From NCBI GenBank assembly GCA_964643045.1, contig CAZXSC010000001.1, positions 1 through 64,000 on the forward strand: DNA of 64,000 nt, read 5' to 3'. The notes under the pieces were generated by a model. It searched no databases. It had not been told where the DNA came from and saw only the letters and a program-made list of their open reading frames with translations. Made by a program: the position numbers and the translations under genes. This DNA comes from TMED23 sp964643045. Lineage in GTDB: Bacteria > Pseudomonadota > Alphaproteobacteria > Rhodospirillales > UBA2165. Of the stretch, positions 1-8,568 are shown piece after piece. Numbering within the stretch: position 1 is the stretch's first letter; every line of letters starts with the position of its first letter.

Positions 1-79
1 TGCAGCCTATTTCCACAATTCGATCTCCTTCATTTTGTCGAAATCCGGTGGTTTCGGTATCAAGAACAATCTCACGCAT
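1..79 (-). CDS. dnaQ: DNA polymerase III epsilon subunit, N-terminal part (cut by window edge)
   Basis: The minus strand from an ATG at 77-79 reads MREIVLDTETTGFRQNEGDR and then VEIGC before leaving the window. This is the start of the proofreading 3'-5' exonuclease subunit of the replicative polymerase. The DTETTG segment is exonuclease motif I of the DEDD family and supplies the first two metal-binding acidic residues. Only 26 codons are visible, so the rest of the protein cannot be judged. It lies 13 bp beyond the stop of coaE on the same strand, which fits the alphaproteobacterial order maf-aroE-coaE-dnaQ. Confidence 0.85.
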   Translation of the reverse strand, partial: MREIVLDTETTGFRQNEGDRIVEIGC

Positions 80-92
80 CAATATTAACCCT

Positions 93-704
93 TTATCTTG
101 ACCAAACCCTGCCGTTGCGGTTCTGGGTTGTGGCAATAATATTGCGAATACACAAAAGACTATGGTTTTTACCTAAACCAGTTTGCACCAAAAAATCTGC
201 CCTTTTCCGCTTTTCTAAATCGGGCATTTGATTGTCTAATATCTGGTAGTAGCGTTTATTTGTCATTCCAGGGCGTGCTAAAACACGTGCTTTTTGGAGA
301 AAGCCTGGCGCCGTCACGACCACCACAGCATCGCAAAAGCTATCTAACTGCTTTTCAAACAAAAGAGGAATGTCTAACACAACGAGTTTTTTTCTGGCCT
401 TAGCGTGTTTGCGTAAAAATTTAAGTTGTTGATCTCTTGCCAAAGGGTGTAAAATAGATTCGAGCCTTAATAAATCTCGTTTATTATCATAAACAATCGA
501 TCCCAAGGCCTTATGATCGACACTATTGTCTTCAATCACACCTGGAAAAGCCATCCCAACAGCTTTGACGGCCCGCCCCTTCGGCCCCAATAATTTATGA
601 ACCGTTGCATCAGCATCATACACAGCGGCGCCACAGAGGCGAAAAGCGCCAGCAGCTGTGGATTTGCCCATTCCAATAGACCCTGTAAGCCCTAAAATGT
701 ACAT
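93..704 (-). CDS. coaE: Dephospho-CoA kinase
   Basis: This 203-residue protein catalyses the last step of coenzyme A synthesis, phosphorylating the 3'-OH of the dephospho-CoA ribose with ATP. The N-terminus carries a P-loop, GSIGMGKST at residues 8-16, followed by the DAD segment typical of CoaE near residue 30 and the LESILHP motif of the CoA-binding lid near residue 80. Length matches the family. Its ATG overlaps the aroE stop by one base (TGATG), so the two are translationally coupled. The operon on this strand runs ppsR-maf-aroE-coaE-dnaQ. Confidence 0.95.
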   Translation of the reverse strand: MYILGLTGSIGMGKSTAAGAFRLCGAAVYDADATVHKLLGPKGRAVKAVGMAFPGVIEDNSVDHKALGSIVYDNKRDLLRLESILHPLARDQQLKFLRKHAKARKKLVVLDIPLLFEKQLDSFCDAVVVVTAPGFLQKARVLARPGMTNKRYYQILDNQMPDLEKRKRADFLVQTGLGKNHSLLCIRNIIATTQNRNGRVWSR

Positions 705-1546
705 CAGTTTTTCATCTTTTCTAAAATATGGTGGCGTAATGATGGCGTTACTTTTGGGTCAACATCAAACCACGCGGAAAAACCTGGAACAGCTTGATGT
801 AAAAGCATTCCTAAACCATCCACAACAATATTTCCTCGCTTTTTAGCCCTGCTCAACAATTCAGTTTCGATAGGAGTATAAACAATATCGTTGACCACAG
901 CTCTCACCGGTAATTTACTAAGATCAATTTTTAGCGAAGACTGGCCCGTCATGCCAAGACTCGTTGTATTAATTAACAAATTAACTTCCGTTAAAATTTC
1001 CGATCGATGTGACCAATCATAAACCGATATTGGGCCATCAAATTCGAAGGCTAGCTTCTCCGCTTTAGATTTGTTGCGATTGACCAACTTAATTTCTGAC
1101 ACACCACTATCCAAAAGTGAAAACAATATAGCGCGCGCAGCGCCTCCGGCGCCCAACACAACAGCAGAGCCTTCACTTAAACGCAAGTCTGGACAATGAT
1201 CTTCCAAATTTTTTAAAAACCCGTAACCGTCCGTATTTATTCCTTTTAGCGCGCCGTTATCAGTTACAATAACCGTATTAACGGCACCGATATGCCGCGC
1301 CCCTTCATCCAACTCGTCAACGATCTCAAATGCTCTATTTTTATGCGGCAGTGTGATATTTATACCGCACCAATCTTTTTCAACTAACTCCCGCAAAAAA
1401 CCCGCTAAATCTTCGGGTCTAACTGCTCTGGCTATGTATTCACCGTTTATTGAATGCTCATTCAACCAAAACCCGTGTACATATGGCGACAAAGAGTGCT
1501 CAATTGGCCAACCAACCACACCTGCTTTTAAAACTCTCTTTTTCAT
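704..1546 (-). CDS. aroE: Shikimate dehydrogenase (NADP+)
   Basis: This 280-residue cytosolic enzyme reduces 3-dehydroshikimate to shikimate in aromatic amino acid synthesis. The shikimate-binding segment GWPIEHSLSPYVH is at residues 12-24. The catalytic Lys is in NITLPHK (about K69), its partner Asp is in NTDG (about D106), and the NADP-binding glycine-rich loop GAGGAARAI lies at 132-140. Length is normal. It directly follows maf with no intergenic base and overlaps coaE by one base, so it is inside one operon. Confidence 0.96.
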   Translation of the reverse strand: MKKRVLKAGVVGWPIEHSLSPYVHGFWLNEHSINGEYIARAVRPEDLAGFLRELVEKDWCGINITLPHKNRAFEIVDELDEGARHIGAVNTVIVTDNGALKGINTDGYGFLKNLEDHCPDLRLSEGSAVVLGAGGAARAILFSLLDSGVSEIKLVNRNKSKAEKLAFEFDGPISVYDWSHRSEILTEVNLLINTTSLGMTGQSSLKIDLSKLPVRAVVNDIVYTPIETELLSRAKKRGNIVVDGLGMLLHQAVPGFSAWFDVDPKVTPSLRHHILEKMKN

Positions 1547-2146
1547 CTACTGAATAATGCTCTTTTTTCGCAAAAATTCAAGAAGCGGCAAAAGAGGTAA
1601 ACCCAATACAGTAAAGTAGTCCCCTTCTATTTTGGTAAAAAGCTGTGCTCCCAGACCTTCTAGCTGATAAGCGCCCACGGTGTCCAAAATATCCGCACCG
1701 ACGTCATCAACGTATTTTTGAATAAACTCATCTGTTAAGTTTCGCATAGTCAGTTGAACACTATCAGTAAATTCCCACAAAATTTCTCCATTCTGCACTA
1801 CACAAACCGCGGCTGTAAGTCGGTGTTTTTTTCCTCTCATAGCCATCAAATGCGATACAGCATTCTTACAGTTTTTCGGTTTGTCAAAAAAATTTCCATC
1901 ACAATCGAGCATTTGATCCGCACCTATAACAAACGCTTGTGGGTGTAATTCTGAAATTTTAAGGGCTTTTGATGCGGCTAATTTAATAGCTATAGTTTCA
2001 GCTGTTTTACTACTAAATTCAGACTTAATTGTGCTTTCATCGACATGCGGCGCTAAAACGCTAAACTTTACACCGGCGTTTAACAACATTTGGCTGCGCG
2101 ATTTACTTGCTGATGCTAAAATAAGAGCCTGGGGTTTTATAGCCAT
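1547..2146 (-). CDS. maf: Maf/YceF-type nucleoside triphosphate pyrophosphatase
   Basis: This Maf-family house-cleaning enzyme hydrolyses non-canonical or regulatory nucleoside triphosphates to monophosphates. The start used here is the ATG at 2144-2146, giving 199 residues beginning MAIKPQALILASASKSR. A longer in-frame reading from 2233 would overlap ppsR by 80 bases and lacks family similarity. Maf motifs visible are SASKSRSQML (the usual SAS-PRR position), GADQML with the acidic base, and GAYQLEGLGAQL. The substrate subtype (dTTP/UTP or m7GTP) cannot be set from the motifs. It is sandwiched between ppsR and aroE in the same operon. Confidence 0.9.
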   Translation of the reverse strand: MAIKPQALILASASKSRSQMLLNAGVKFSVLAPHVDESTIKSEFSSKTAETIAIKLAASKALKISELHPQAFVIGADQMLDCDGNFFDKPKNCKNAVSHLMAMRGKKHRLTAAVCVVQNGEILWEFTDSVQLTMRNLTDEFIQKYVDDVGADILDTVGAYQLEGLGAQLFTKIEGDYFTVLGLPLLPLLEFLRKKSIIQ

Positions 2147-2153
2147 AACGAGA

Positions 2154-2972
2154 CTAGTCTCTTTTTTCCAAATGCTGCGCGTGAAGCTGCATAATCGCCG
2201 CCGCAGTTTCTTCAATGCTTCGTCTTGAGACATCTATGATATTAACATCGTTTCGGGTGAATAATCTTCGAGCAAAATTGACTTCTTCGTTAACTTTTTC
2301 TGGATCAGCATAAGCAGTTTCTTGGCTCTCTGTTAACATTCTTAATCGATTTCTTCGAACCTGTATTAAGCTTTTCGAATCCTTAACCAAACCCACTATT
2401 AATGGGTTTTGTAAATCAAAAATACCTTCTGGCATTTGGTGGTTTAATATAATCGGTATGTTTCCGGCCTTAATTCCACGATTAGCGAGGTAAATACACG
2501 TAGGTGTTTTTGAGGTTCGTGAGACACCTAAAACTACAACGTCTGCTTCTTCTAAATCTTCCGTTACCTGACCATCATCATGCGTCATAGCATAATCCAT
2601 AGCCGCTATTCTTTCGTAATATCCTTCGTCCAGCGTATGCTGGCGTCCAGGCTGTGCATCACCTTTTTCGTGTAAATAATTAGCAAACGAAGACATTATT
2701 GGTTGTAAAACAGAAACACACGGAACATTTATTCTCCTACACGCCGCTTGAAGTTGGGCAATAATTTCTGAATTAACTAGTGTATACAATACAAAACCCG
2801 GACGACTTTCAATTTCAGTAATTACATGTTCAATTTGTCTTTGTGAACGAACGAGGTTCCAAACATGTTCAACCGGTTGCGTGTGTTCAAATTGAACTAA
2901 ACAAGCGCGAGCTACTGATTCAACCGTTTCACCAGTAGCATCGGAAACTAAATAAAGGTGAAAATCGGACAT
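2154..2972 (-). CDS. ppsR: Bifunctional kinase/pyrophosphorylase regulating PEP synthase or PPDK (DUF299)
   Basis: This 272-residue DUF299 protein reversibly phosphorylates a threonine on PEP synthase or pyruvate phosphate dikinase: the ADP-dependent kinase inactivates it and the Pi-dependent pyrophosphorylase restores it. The N-terminal YLVSDATGET signature and the P-loop-like GVSRTSKTPT (about residues 146-155) are clear. In many alphaproteobacteria this gene (RP001 in Rickettsia) borders the replication origin, and here it opens the minus-strand operon next to the AT-rich gap before hemE. The PEP synthase or PPDK target gene is not in this window. Confidence 0.92.
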   Translation of the reverse strand: MSDFHLYLVSDATGETVESVARACLVQFEHTQPVEHVWNLVRSQRQIEHVITEIESRPGFVLYTLVNSEIIAQLQAACRRINVPCVSVLQPIMSSFANYLHEKGDAQPGRQHTLDEGYYERIAAMDYAMTHDDGQVTEDLEEADVVVLGVSRTSKTPTCIYLANRGIKAGNIPIILNHQMPEGIFDLQNPLIVGLVKDSKSLIQVRRNRLRMLTESQETAYADPEKVNEEVNFARRLFTRNDVNIIDVSRRSIEETAAAIMQLHAQHLEKRD

Positions 2973-3467
2973 AACATCAAGCTTTTTTAACTACAAACAT
3001 GAAATTTATCCACTTAAGTGGGGATAAAAACAACTAATAACCGATGCGCGGTTAGAGGATAAGTTTCAAATTATCAAATTCAGAAATACTTATCCAAGGT
3101 AAACTGTTTTTTATCAAACCACTAATGAAAATGTATAAAACGAAATTAATTAAGTTATAAGAATGTATAATAACAACAAACAAACGTTATTCACGTCATT
3201 AATATTATAAAAGGTCCTTTTATATTCATAAAAATCATTTATAAACCCCAAAAAACAAACAAACCGCAATATCTTATCAACAAGAAATTCAGAATAAGAA
3301 AAAGCCGTGACTTAAAATTTACTAAATTTAAAATCTGGATAAATTTTGTATTAAAAATAATCCTCACTTTCAAAGCCCCAACAACAACAACAACCTATTA
3401 TTTATTATTTAATAATTGATATGATAATCCCAATCTTTAACAGAAAACTTTAAGAGCACAGGCCTTA
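2973..3467. other. oriC: Probable chromosomal replication origin (oriC)
   Basis: This 495-bp, strongly AT-rich gap carries no gene and lies between ppsR (DUF299) and hemE, the known oriC position in Caulobacter and Rickettsia. DnaA-box-like nonamers differing by one or two bases from TTATCCACA are at 3006-3014 (+, TTATCCACT), 3019-3027 (-, TTATCCCCA), 3090-3098 (+, TTATCCAAG), 3187-3195 (+, TTATTCACG), 3274-3282 (+, TTATCAACA) and 3334-3342 (-, TTATCCAGA). A weaker one is at 3054-3062 (-, TTATCCTCT). The first two face each other around the palindrome CCACTTAAGTGG. The AT-only stretch around 3396-3420 is a candidate unwinding element. Function is inferred from position and motifs. Confidence 0.8.
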
Positions 3468-4529
3468 ATGAATTCATCAACGGCAAGAGAGAAAAAAATT
3501 GTTCGTGTACTACAAGGAAAAAGACATAGCCCCCCGCCAATTTGGCTAATGCGACAAGCTGGTAGGCACTTACCGGAATATAAAAAACTTCGAACGAAAG
3601 CCAAAAGCTTTCTGGATTTTTGTTACTCCCCTACCTTGTGTTTAGAAGCAACCCTTCAACCACTAACACGATATCAATTCGACGCCGCAATTTTATTTTC
3701 TGATATCTTGGTTATTCCAGACGCATTAGGTCAGAAAATAAAATTCATCCCCGGAAAAGGTCCCAAACTTGACGCTTTAGAATCAGCCGAACAATTTAAA
3801 TCATTAAGCGCCGACAAAGTCTCCGATCACTTATTTCCTATTTATGAGGCTGTAAAAGAAGTTAAAAAAGAACTCAAAAAACTCGCCTATAATCCAGCCC
3901 TTATAGGGTTTGCAGGCTCTCCATGGACTATTGCAACCTATATGATTGAAGGTGGTGGTAGTAAAGATTTTTATAAAGTAAAAAAATGGGCTTACCAAGA
4001 CCCCAATAATTTCCAGAAATTAATCGACGTACTAATAGAAGCTACAAGCCAGCATTTATTCAACCAAATACAAAATGGGGTTGAGATCATACAACTATTC
4101 GATAGTTGGGCTGGAGTTTTACCACCTATGCAATTTGACAAATGGGTAATAGAGCCTACAAAAACAATTATCGATAATATTAAATCCATTTATCCCCAGA
4201 TACCAATTATTGGTTTTCCCCGTGGTGCTGGGCTTTTATATAAACGTTTTATCGATCAAACAGGTGTTGATGCAATCTCTATAGACTCAACAATTCAGCT
4301 ATCTTGGGCAGTAGAGAACCTCCAAAAGAAATGCGTTATTCAAGGAAATCTCGATAATTTATCGTTATTAGTCGGCGGAACCATGATGGAGGCAGAGATC
4401 GCAAATATTTTAGCAGCTTTTTCGAACGGTGCTTTTATCTTCAATTTAGGCCATGGTATATTGCCGGAAACACCAATTTCTAATGTCAAACGTCTAATTG
4501 AACTTGTGCGTGGTTTTCCAAATGACTAA
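3468..4529 (+). CDS. hemE: Uroporphyrinogen decarboxylase
   Basis: This 353-residue cytosolic enzyme removes four acetate carboxyls from uroporphyrinogen III to give coproporphyrinogen III. The N-terminal PPPIWLMRQAGRHLPEY signature holds the conserved substrate-binding Arg residues. The DAAILFSDIL motif with its catalytic Asp follows, then GFAGSPWT and FNLGHGI near the C-terminus. Length is standard. It is the first gene to the right of the probable origin and overlaps hemH by 8 bp, so hemE-hemH-hemJ is one co-transcribed heme block. Confidence 0.97.
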   Translation: MNSSTAREKKIVRVLQGKRHSPPPIWLMRQAGRHLPEYKKLRTKAKSFLDFCYSPTLCLEATLQPLTRYQFDAAILFSDILVIPDALGQKIKFIPGKGPKLDALESAEQFKSLSADKVSDHLFPIYEAVKEVKKELKKLAYNPALIGFAGSPWTIATYMIEGGGSKDFYKVKKWAYQDPNNFQKLIDVLIEATSQHLFNQIQNGVEIIQLFDSWAGVLPPMQFDKWVIEPTKTIIDNIKSIYPQIPIIGFPRGAGLLYKRFIDQTGVDAISIDSTIQLSWAVENLQKKCVIQGNLDNLSLLVGGTMMEAEIANILAAFSNGAFIFNLGHGILPETPISNVKRLIELVRGFPND

Positions 4530-5565
4530 GAAGGCTGTAGTTCTTTTTAACCTTGGGGGCCCGGATCAACCAAATGCTATTCAACCATTTTTATTTAATT
4601 TATTTAATGATGCCGCTATCATAGATTTTCCAAGACCATTACGTTGGCTACTGGCAAAAAGTATATCAAAAAAACGAGCACCAATAGCTGAGAAAATTTA
4701 TCGTGAGATAGGTGGCCGGTCTCCATTACTTGAATTAACTAATAAACAGGCTGACGCTCTGAGGGTTCGTTTAAACAAAGACGAAAATATAAATTTTAAA
4801 GTGTTTGTATCAATGCGATATTGGCATCCGATGAGTTTATCCGTAGCACGAAGGGTAAAAGAATTTGATCCTGATGAAATAGTATTATTACCACTATATC
4901 CTCAATTCTCAACAACTACGACTCGTTCTTCAATTAAAGATTGGGAAGATACAGCTAAGAAAATTAAACTTAATAAAGAGTCTAAAATAATTTGTTGTTA
5001 CCCCACAAATGAAAACCTTATAAAGGCTCAAGCCGATTTGCTTTGTAATGAAATAAGAAAAACAACACAAAAAACCCGAATTCTCTTTTCAGCGCACGGA
5101 CTGCCAAAAAAGATCATTCAAAAAGGGGATCCTTATCAGCAACAAATTGAGAAAACAGCAACTGCAATAGCCCGTGCTTCTAAAGTTGATTTCGCCGATT
5201 GGCGTGTTTGTTATCAGAGCCGTATTGGTCCGCTTGAGTGGATCGGGCCATCTCTTGATGATGAGATTGTAAAAGCAGCAGAAGATAAAGTAGGGATTAT
5301 CATATTACCAATTTCTTTTGTATCAGAGCACTCAGAAACCCTTGTGGAACTGGATATAGAATATAAAAAAATAGCTCACCGATACAATTTACCCCACTAT
5401 AGCCGAGTGCCAGCTTTAGGCACCCACCCAGACTTTATCTCCTGTCTTGCGCAATTAGTAAAATATGCCAGCGAAAACGAAATGTCTGTAATTTCCGGTT
5501 TGGGGGAAGATATTTGTCCGCCATCCAGACGTTGCTGCATACAAAAAGAGCCACCGGGTAAATGA
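4522..5565 (+). CDS. hemH: Ferrochelatase
   Basis: This enzyme inserts Fe2+ into protoporphyrin IX to form protoheme. The start chosen is the ATG at 4522 (347 residues, MTKKAVVLFNLGGP), which overlaps the hemE stop. A GTG-type start 24 bases upstream would add eight residues that do not resemble the family. The family catalytic histidine is in FSAHGLPKK (about H192) and the conserved glutamate in SEHSETLVELD (about E269). The C-terminal tail holds CPPSRRCC (C332, C338, C339), reminiscent of [2Fe-2S]-type ferrochelatases known from Caulobacter, but a full ligand set is not proven. Its TGA overlaps the hemJ ATG. Confidence 0.95.
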   Translation: MTKKAVVLFNLGGPDQPNAIQPFLFNLFNDAAIIDFPRPLRWLLAKSISKKRAPIAEKIYREIGGRSPLLELTNKQADALRVRLNKDENINFKVFVSMRYWHPMSLSVARRVKEFDPDEIVLLPLYPQFSTTTTRSSIKDWEDTAKKIKLNKESKIICCYPTNENLIKAQADLLCNEIRKTTQKTRILFSAHGLPKKIIQKGDPYQQQIEKTATAIARASKVDFADWRVCYQSRIGPLEWIGPSLDDEIVKAAEDKVGIIILPISFVSEHSETLVELDIEYKKIAHRYNLPHYSRVPALGTHPDFISCLAQLVKYASENEMSVISGLGEDICPPSRRCCIQKEPPGK

Positions 5566-6011
5566 TTGAATTATCGAGCGGTGCATATTTGTGGATTAAG
5601 GCCCTGCACATCATAAGTGCGGTAGCATGGATGGCGGGCCTCCTATATTTACCCCGATTGTTTGTTTATCATTGTGAAGCGGAAATACGATCGGAGTTTT
5701 CTGAAAAGCTAAAAATCATGGAACGCCGCTTAATGAAATTGATAATGCGCCCAGCAAGATTGGCAACAGTGGTTTTCGGTGTGCTGCTGATCTTAGATTT
5801 CGAACATGAAGAATGGCTTGAAACGTGGGTGCATTTGAAGCTGGGTTTTGTTGGAATTCTGTTTGTTATGCATGATATGTTAGAGAAATGGAGGAAACAA
5901 TTTGAGTTTGATTTAAACAAAAACTCTCAAAAATTTTTTCGCATAGTCAATGAGGTTCCTACGGCGCTGCTTATACTTATAATTATAGCAGTAGTGATCA
6001 AGCCATTTTGA
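5562..6011 (+). CDS. hemJ: Protoporphyrinogen IX oxidase, HemJ type
   Basis: This 149-residue membrane protein of the HemJ (UPF0093) family oxidises protoporphyrinogen IX in bacteria without HemG or HemY. The family motif WIKALHIISAVAWMAGLLYLP near the N-terminus contains the conserved heme-linked histidine (H16), and a second conserved region follows KLIMRPARLATVVFG. Hydrophobic stretches at about 12-30, 60-78, 90-107 and 128-146 suggest four membrane helices. ATGA overlap with hemH and the heme operon context support the assignment strongly. Confidence 0.92.
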   Translation: MIELSSGAYLWIKALHIISAVAWMAGLLYLPRLFVYHCEAEIRSEFSEKLKIMERRLMKLIMRPARLATVVFGVLLILDFEHEEWLETWVHLKLGFVGILFVMHDMLEKWRKQFEFDLNKNSQKFFRIVNEVPTALLILIIIAVVIKPF

Positions 6012-6251
6012 TAAATAACCTTTCTTAAATCAGCAATTGACTTGATCTTGTCTATTCTGTTAGAACATTGAACTGTTGTGGCCAGTTTATAAAAACTAAT
6101 AATTTATTGTTTGGGTTTTGGGATAACATCTGGCGTTAAACCGAACCTTGTTTTTGACACACATTCCCCTGTGTTTTCTCAAAGTAAGTTTCTTTTATAA
6201 CCGACAAATTCCTCCTGTTGTATAATTTCTGCTCAATCAAACCGTATAAAA
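6012..6251 (+). promoter_or_regulatory. Leader and promoter region of rho
   Basis: These 240 bases between hemJ and rho hold no gene. A TATAAT hexamer at 6221-6226 lies 25 bases before the rho ATG and could be a -10 element, although no convincing -35 lies 16-18 bases upstream. A TTGACT at about 6038-6043 has no good -10 partner. Many bacteria autoregulate rho through termination in its leader, but no specific structure for this could be recognised here. Confidence 0.3.
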
Positions 6252-7508
6252 ATGAACCTTCAAGAACTTAAAGAAAAATCGCCGACAGACCTTTTGCAAT
6301 TTGCAGAAGAGCTTGAAATTGAAAATGCAAGCACATTGCGAAAGCAAGACATGTTATTTGCCATACTTAAACAGATGGCGGAAAATGATACTGCTATTTT
6401 CGGCACCGGAGTGCTCGAGGTTTTGCAAGATGGCTTTGGGTTTTTGCGGTCTCCAGAATCGAATTATTTACCCGGCCCCGATGATATTTATGTTTCGCCC
6501 AGTCAGGTTCGGCGGTTTGGGCTTAGGACCGGAGATACGGTTGAGGGGCAAATCCGTGCGCCGAAGGATGGGGAGAGGTATTTCGCATTATTAAAAGTTA
6601 CGAATATTAACTTTAGTGATCCTGGAGATGTTCGACACCGGATTAACTTCGATAACCTGACACCGCTTTATCCCGATGAACGTCTAAATATGGAAATTGA
6701 TGATCCCACCATAAAGGATCCAACATCGCGCATTTTAGATTTAATTACGCCAGTAGGAAAAGGGCAGCGCGCTTTGATAGTAGCCCCCCCCCGAACCGGT
6801 AAAACAGTAATGCTCCAAAATATAGCAACGTCAATCGCGGCTAATCATTCCGAATGTTATCTGATAGTATTGTTGATTGATGAGCGGCCAGAAGAAGTTA
6901 CCGATATGGCACGATCTGTTAAAGGTGAGGTGGTTAGCTCAACCTTTGATGAACCCGCCTCGCGCCATGTTCAGGTTGCTGAGATGGTGATAGAAAAAGC
7001 AAAGCGGCTTGTAGAACACAAAAGGGATGTTGTCATTTTGCTTGATTCAATAACACGATTGGCACGCGCTTATAATACCGTAGTTCCTTCTTCAGGAAAG
7101 GTTTTAACAGGAGGCGTTGATGCCAACGCGCTGCAACGGCCCAAGCGATTTTTTGGGGCGGCCCGCAATGTTGAAGAAGGGGGGTCCCTGACTATTATAG
7201 CAACAGCTCTAATCGACACAGGATCACGAATGGATGAAGTTATCTTTGAAGAGTTTAAGGGAACAGGCAATTCGGAGATTATTCTCGATCGAAAGTTGAC
7301 CGATAAACGCACCTGGCCTTCCATGGATATTACAAAATCTGGAACGCGGAAGGAAGAGCTGTTGGTTGACAAAGGAACGTTGTCAAAAATGTGGGTACTG
7401 CGTCGAATATTGAATCCAATGGGCGTTATCGATTCAATGGAATTCTTAATAGAGAAATTAAAAGATTCGAAAACCAATGATGATTTTTTTGATTCGATGA
7501 ATACCTGA
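6252..7508 (+). CDS. rho: Transcription termination factor Rho
   Basis: This 418-residue hexameric RNA-dependent ATPase/helicase terminates transcription. Visible parts are the N-terminal Rho-N helical domain (MNLQELKEKSPTDLL) and the cold-shock-like primary RNA site (DGFGFLRS and GPDDIYVSPSQVRRFGLR). The Walker A is APPRTGKTVML near residue 180, the Walker B region is VVILLDSITRLARAYN, and the R-loop segment is GGVDANALQRPKRFFG. Length is typical. It follows the heme genes in the conserved alphaproteobacterial order hemE-hemH-hemJ-rho-mnmE, here interrupted before mnmE by three minus-strand genes. Confidence 0.97.
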   Translation: MNLQELKEKSPTDLLQFAEELEIENASTLRKQDMLFAILKQMAENDTAIFGTGVLEVLQDGFGFLRSPESNYLPGPDDIYVSPSQVRRFGLRTGDTVEGQIRAPKDGERYFALLKVTNINFSDPGDVRHRINFDNLTPLYPDERLNMEIDDPTIKDPTSRILDLITPVGKGQRALIVAPPRTGKTVMLQNIATSIAANHSECYLIVLLIDERPEEVTDMARSVKGEVVSSTFDEPASRHVQVAEMVIEKAKRLVEHKRDVVILLDSITRLARAYNTVVPSSGKVLTGGVDANALQRPKRFFGAARNVEEGGSLTIIATALIDTGSRMDEVIFEEFKGTGNSEIILDRKLTDKRTWPSMDITKSGTRKEELLVDKGTLSKMWVLRRILNPMGVIDSMEFLIEKLKDSKTNDDFFDSMNT

Positions 7509-7569
7509 TTTACTTTTTATACTATGAAGTTGTTTTTCCTAATTACCCCTATCGTTATTTACTCACGCA

Positions 7570-8544
7570 TTATGGCAAGATAACAGTTGATCCTGTTGTC
7601 TGCCTTGATTCCAAGGCGATGTGCGCGGCTTTTGTATCGGAAAGGGGGAAGGTCTGTCCTATTTTAATACTGACCTTTCCAGAAGCCACAACGTCAAATA
7701 AATCAGTTGCCGCGATCTTTCGATTTTCAAGGTTCGAAGTATAATTAAAAAGCGTCGGCCGACTTAGGGCAAGAGATCCCCGGCGCATAAGTTCAAGAGG
7801 CTCAATGGCGGGCACGGAACCAGAGGCGTTGCCATAATTTACTAGGGTTCCGAAATGGGACAAACAATCCATTGATTTTTCAAAGGTTTGTTTGCCTATA
7901 GCGTCATAGACAACAGGAACGCCTTCGCCTTGGGTTAACTCCGATACACGTTTGGCAAAATCTTCTTTGGTATAATTAATGGGGTGATGACATCCAACAT
8001 CACTTGCTTTTTTTGCCTTTTCGTCACTTCCGACTGTTCCAATAACCGTCGCACCTAATGCATTTGCCCATTGACACATAATGGATCCAACCCCCCCAGC
8101 TGCGGCATGGACGAGTATGATATCGCCCTCCTTTACCTTGTAGCACTTGAACATCAACATATGTACAGTCATTCCTTTGAGCATCATGGCGGCCGCATCT
8201 TGATCTTTAATATTGTCCGGAAGAGGAATTAGGACTCTGGCGTCAATGTTCCTTATTTCGCTGTAAGATCCAGTTTGCCCACCGCAGTAGGCAACACGCT
8301 GTCCAATATCAATCCCCACGACCTCTGAACCAATGGCTTCAACAATACCGACCCCTTCGGAGCCGAGAGTAAGCGGCAATTCAACAGGATAAAGACCGGA
8401 ACGGTGATAACAATCAATAAAATTTAAACCAATGGCTGTGTGCTTTAAACGCACCTGTCTTTTTGTCAGATCACCTAGTTGAACGTCTTCCCATTTAAGC
8501 ACTTCTGGTCCACCTGTTTTATGAACGCGTATGGCTTTAGTCAT
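7570..8544 (-). CDS. qor: NADPH:quinone oxidoreductase (zinc-independent MDR family)
   Basis: This 324-residue medium-chain dehydrogenase/reductase of the quinone oxidoreductase type probably reduces quinones or related carbonyls with NADPH. The N-terminal GroES-like domain has GLNFIDCYHRSGLYP and lacks the zinc-ligand pattern of alcohol dehydrogenases. The Rossmann segment HAAAGGVGSIMCQWA (about 144-158) and the following DAIGKQTFEKS match Qor proteins. It lies alone on the minus strand, converging on rho and 24 bp downstream of the ogt stop; the substrate is inferred only. Confidence 0.88.
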   Translation of the reverse strand: MTKAIRVHKTGGPEVLKWEDVQLGDLTKRQVRLKHTAIGLNFIDCYHRSGLYPVELPLTLGSEGVGIVEAIGSEVVGIDIGQRVAYCGGQTGSYSEIRNIDARVLIPLPDNIKDQDAAAMMLKGMTVHMLMFKCYKVKEGDIILVHAAAGGVGSIMCQWANALGATVIGTVGSDEKAKKASDVGCHHPINYTKEDFAKRVSELTQGEGVPVVYDAIGKQTFEKSMDCLSHFGTLVNYGNASGSVPAIEPLELMRRGSLALSRPTLFNYTSNLENRKIAATDLFDVVASGKVSIKIGQTFPLSDTKAAHIALESRQTTGSTVILP

Positions 8545-8568
8545 GTTCTTTCCTCAAAAATATTGGCT

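Noticed and set aside
3381..3395. ACA triplet run in the origin region
   Set aside because: A short simple-sequence run; too short to name as an origin element by itself.
6038..6066. TTGACT-based promoter upstream of rho
   Set aside because: The hexamer 17 bases downstream (TTAGAA) matches the -10 consensus poorly.
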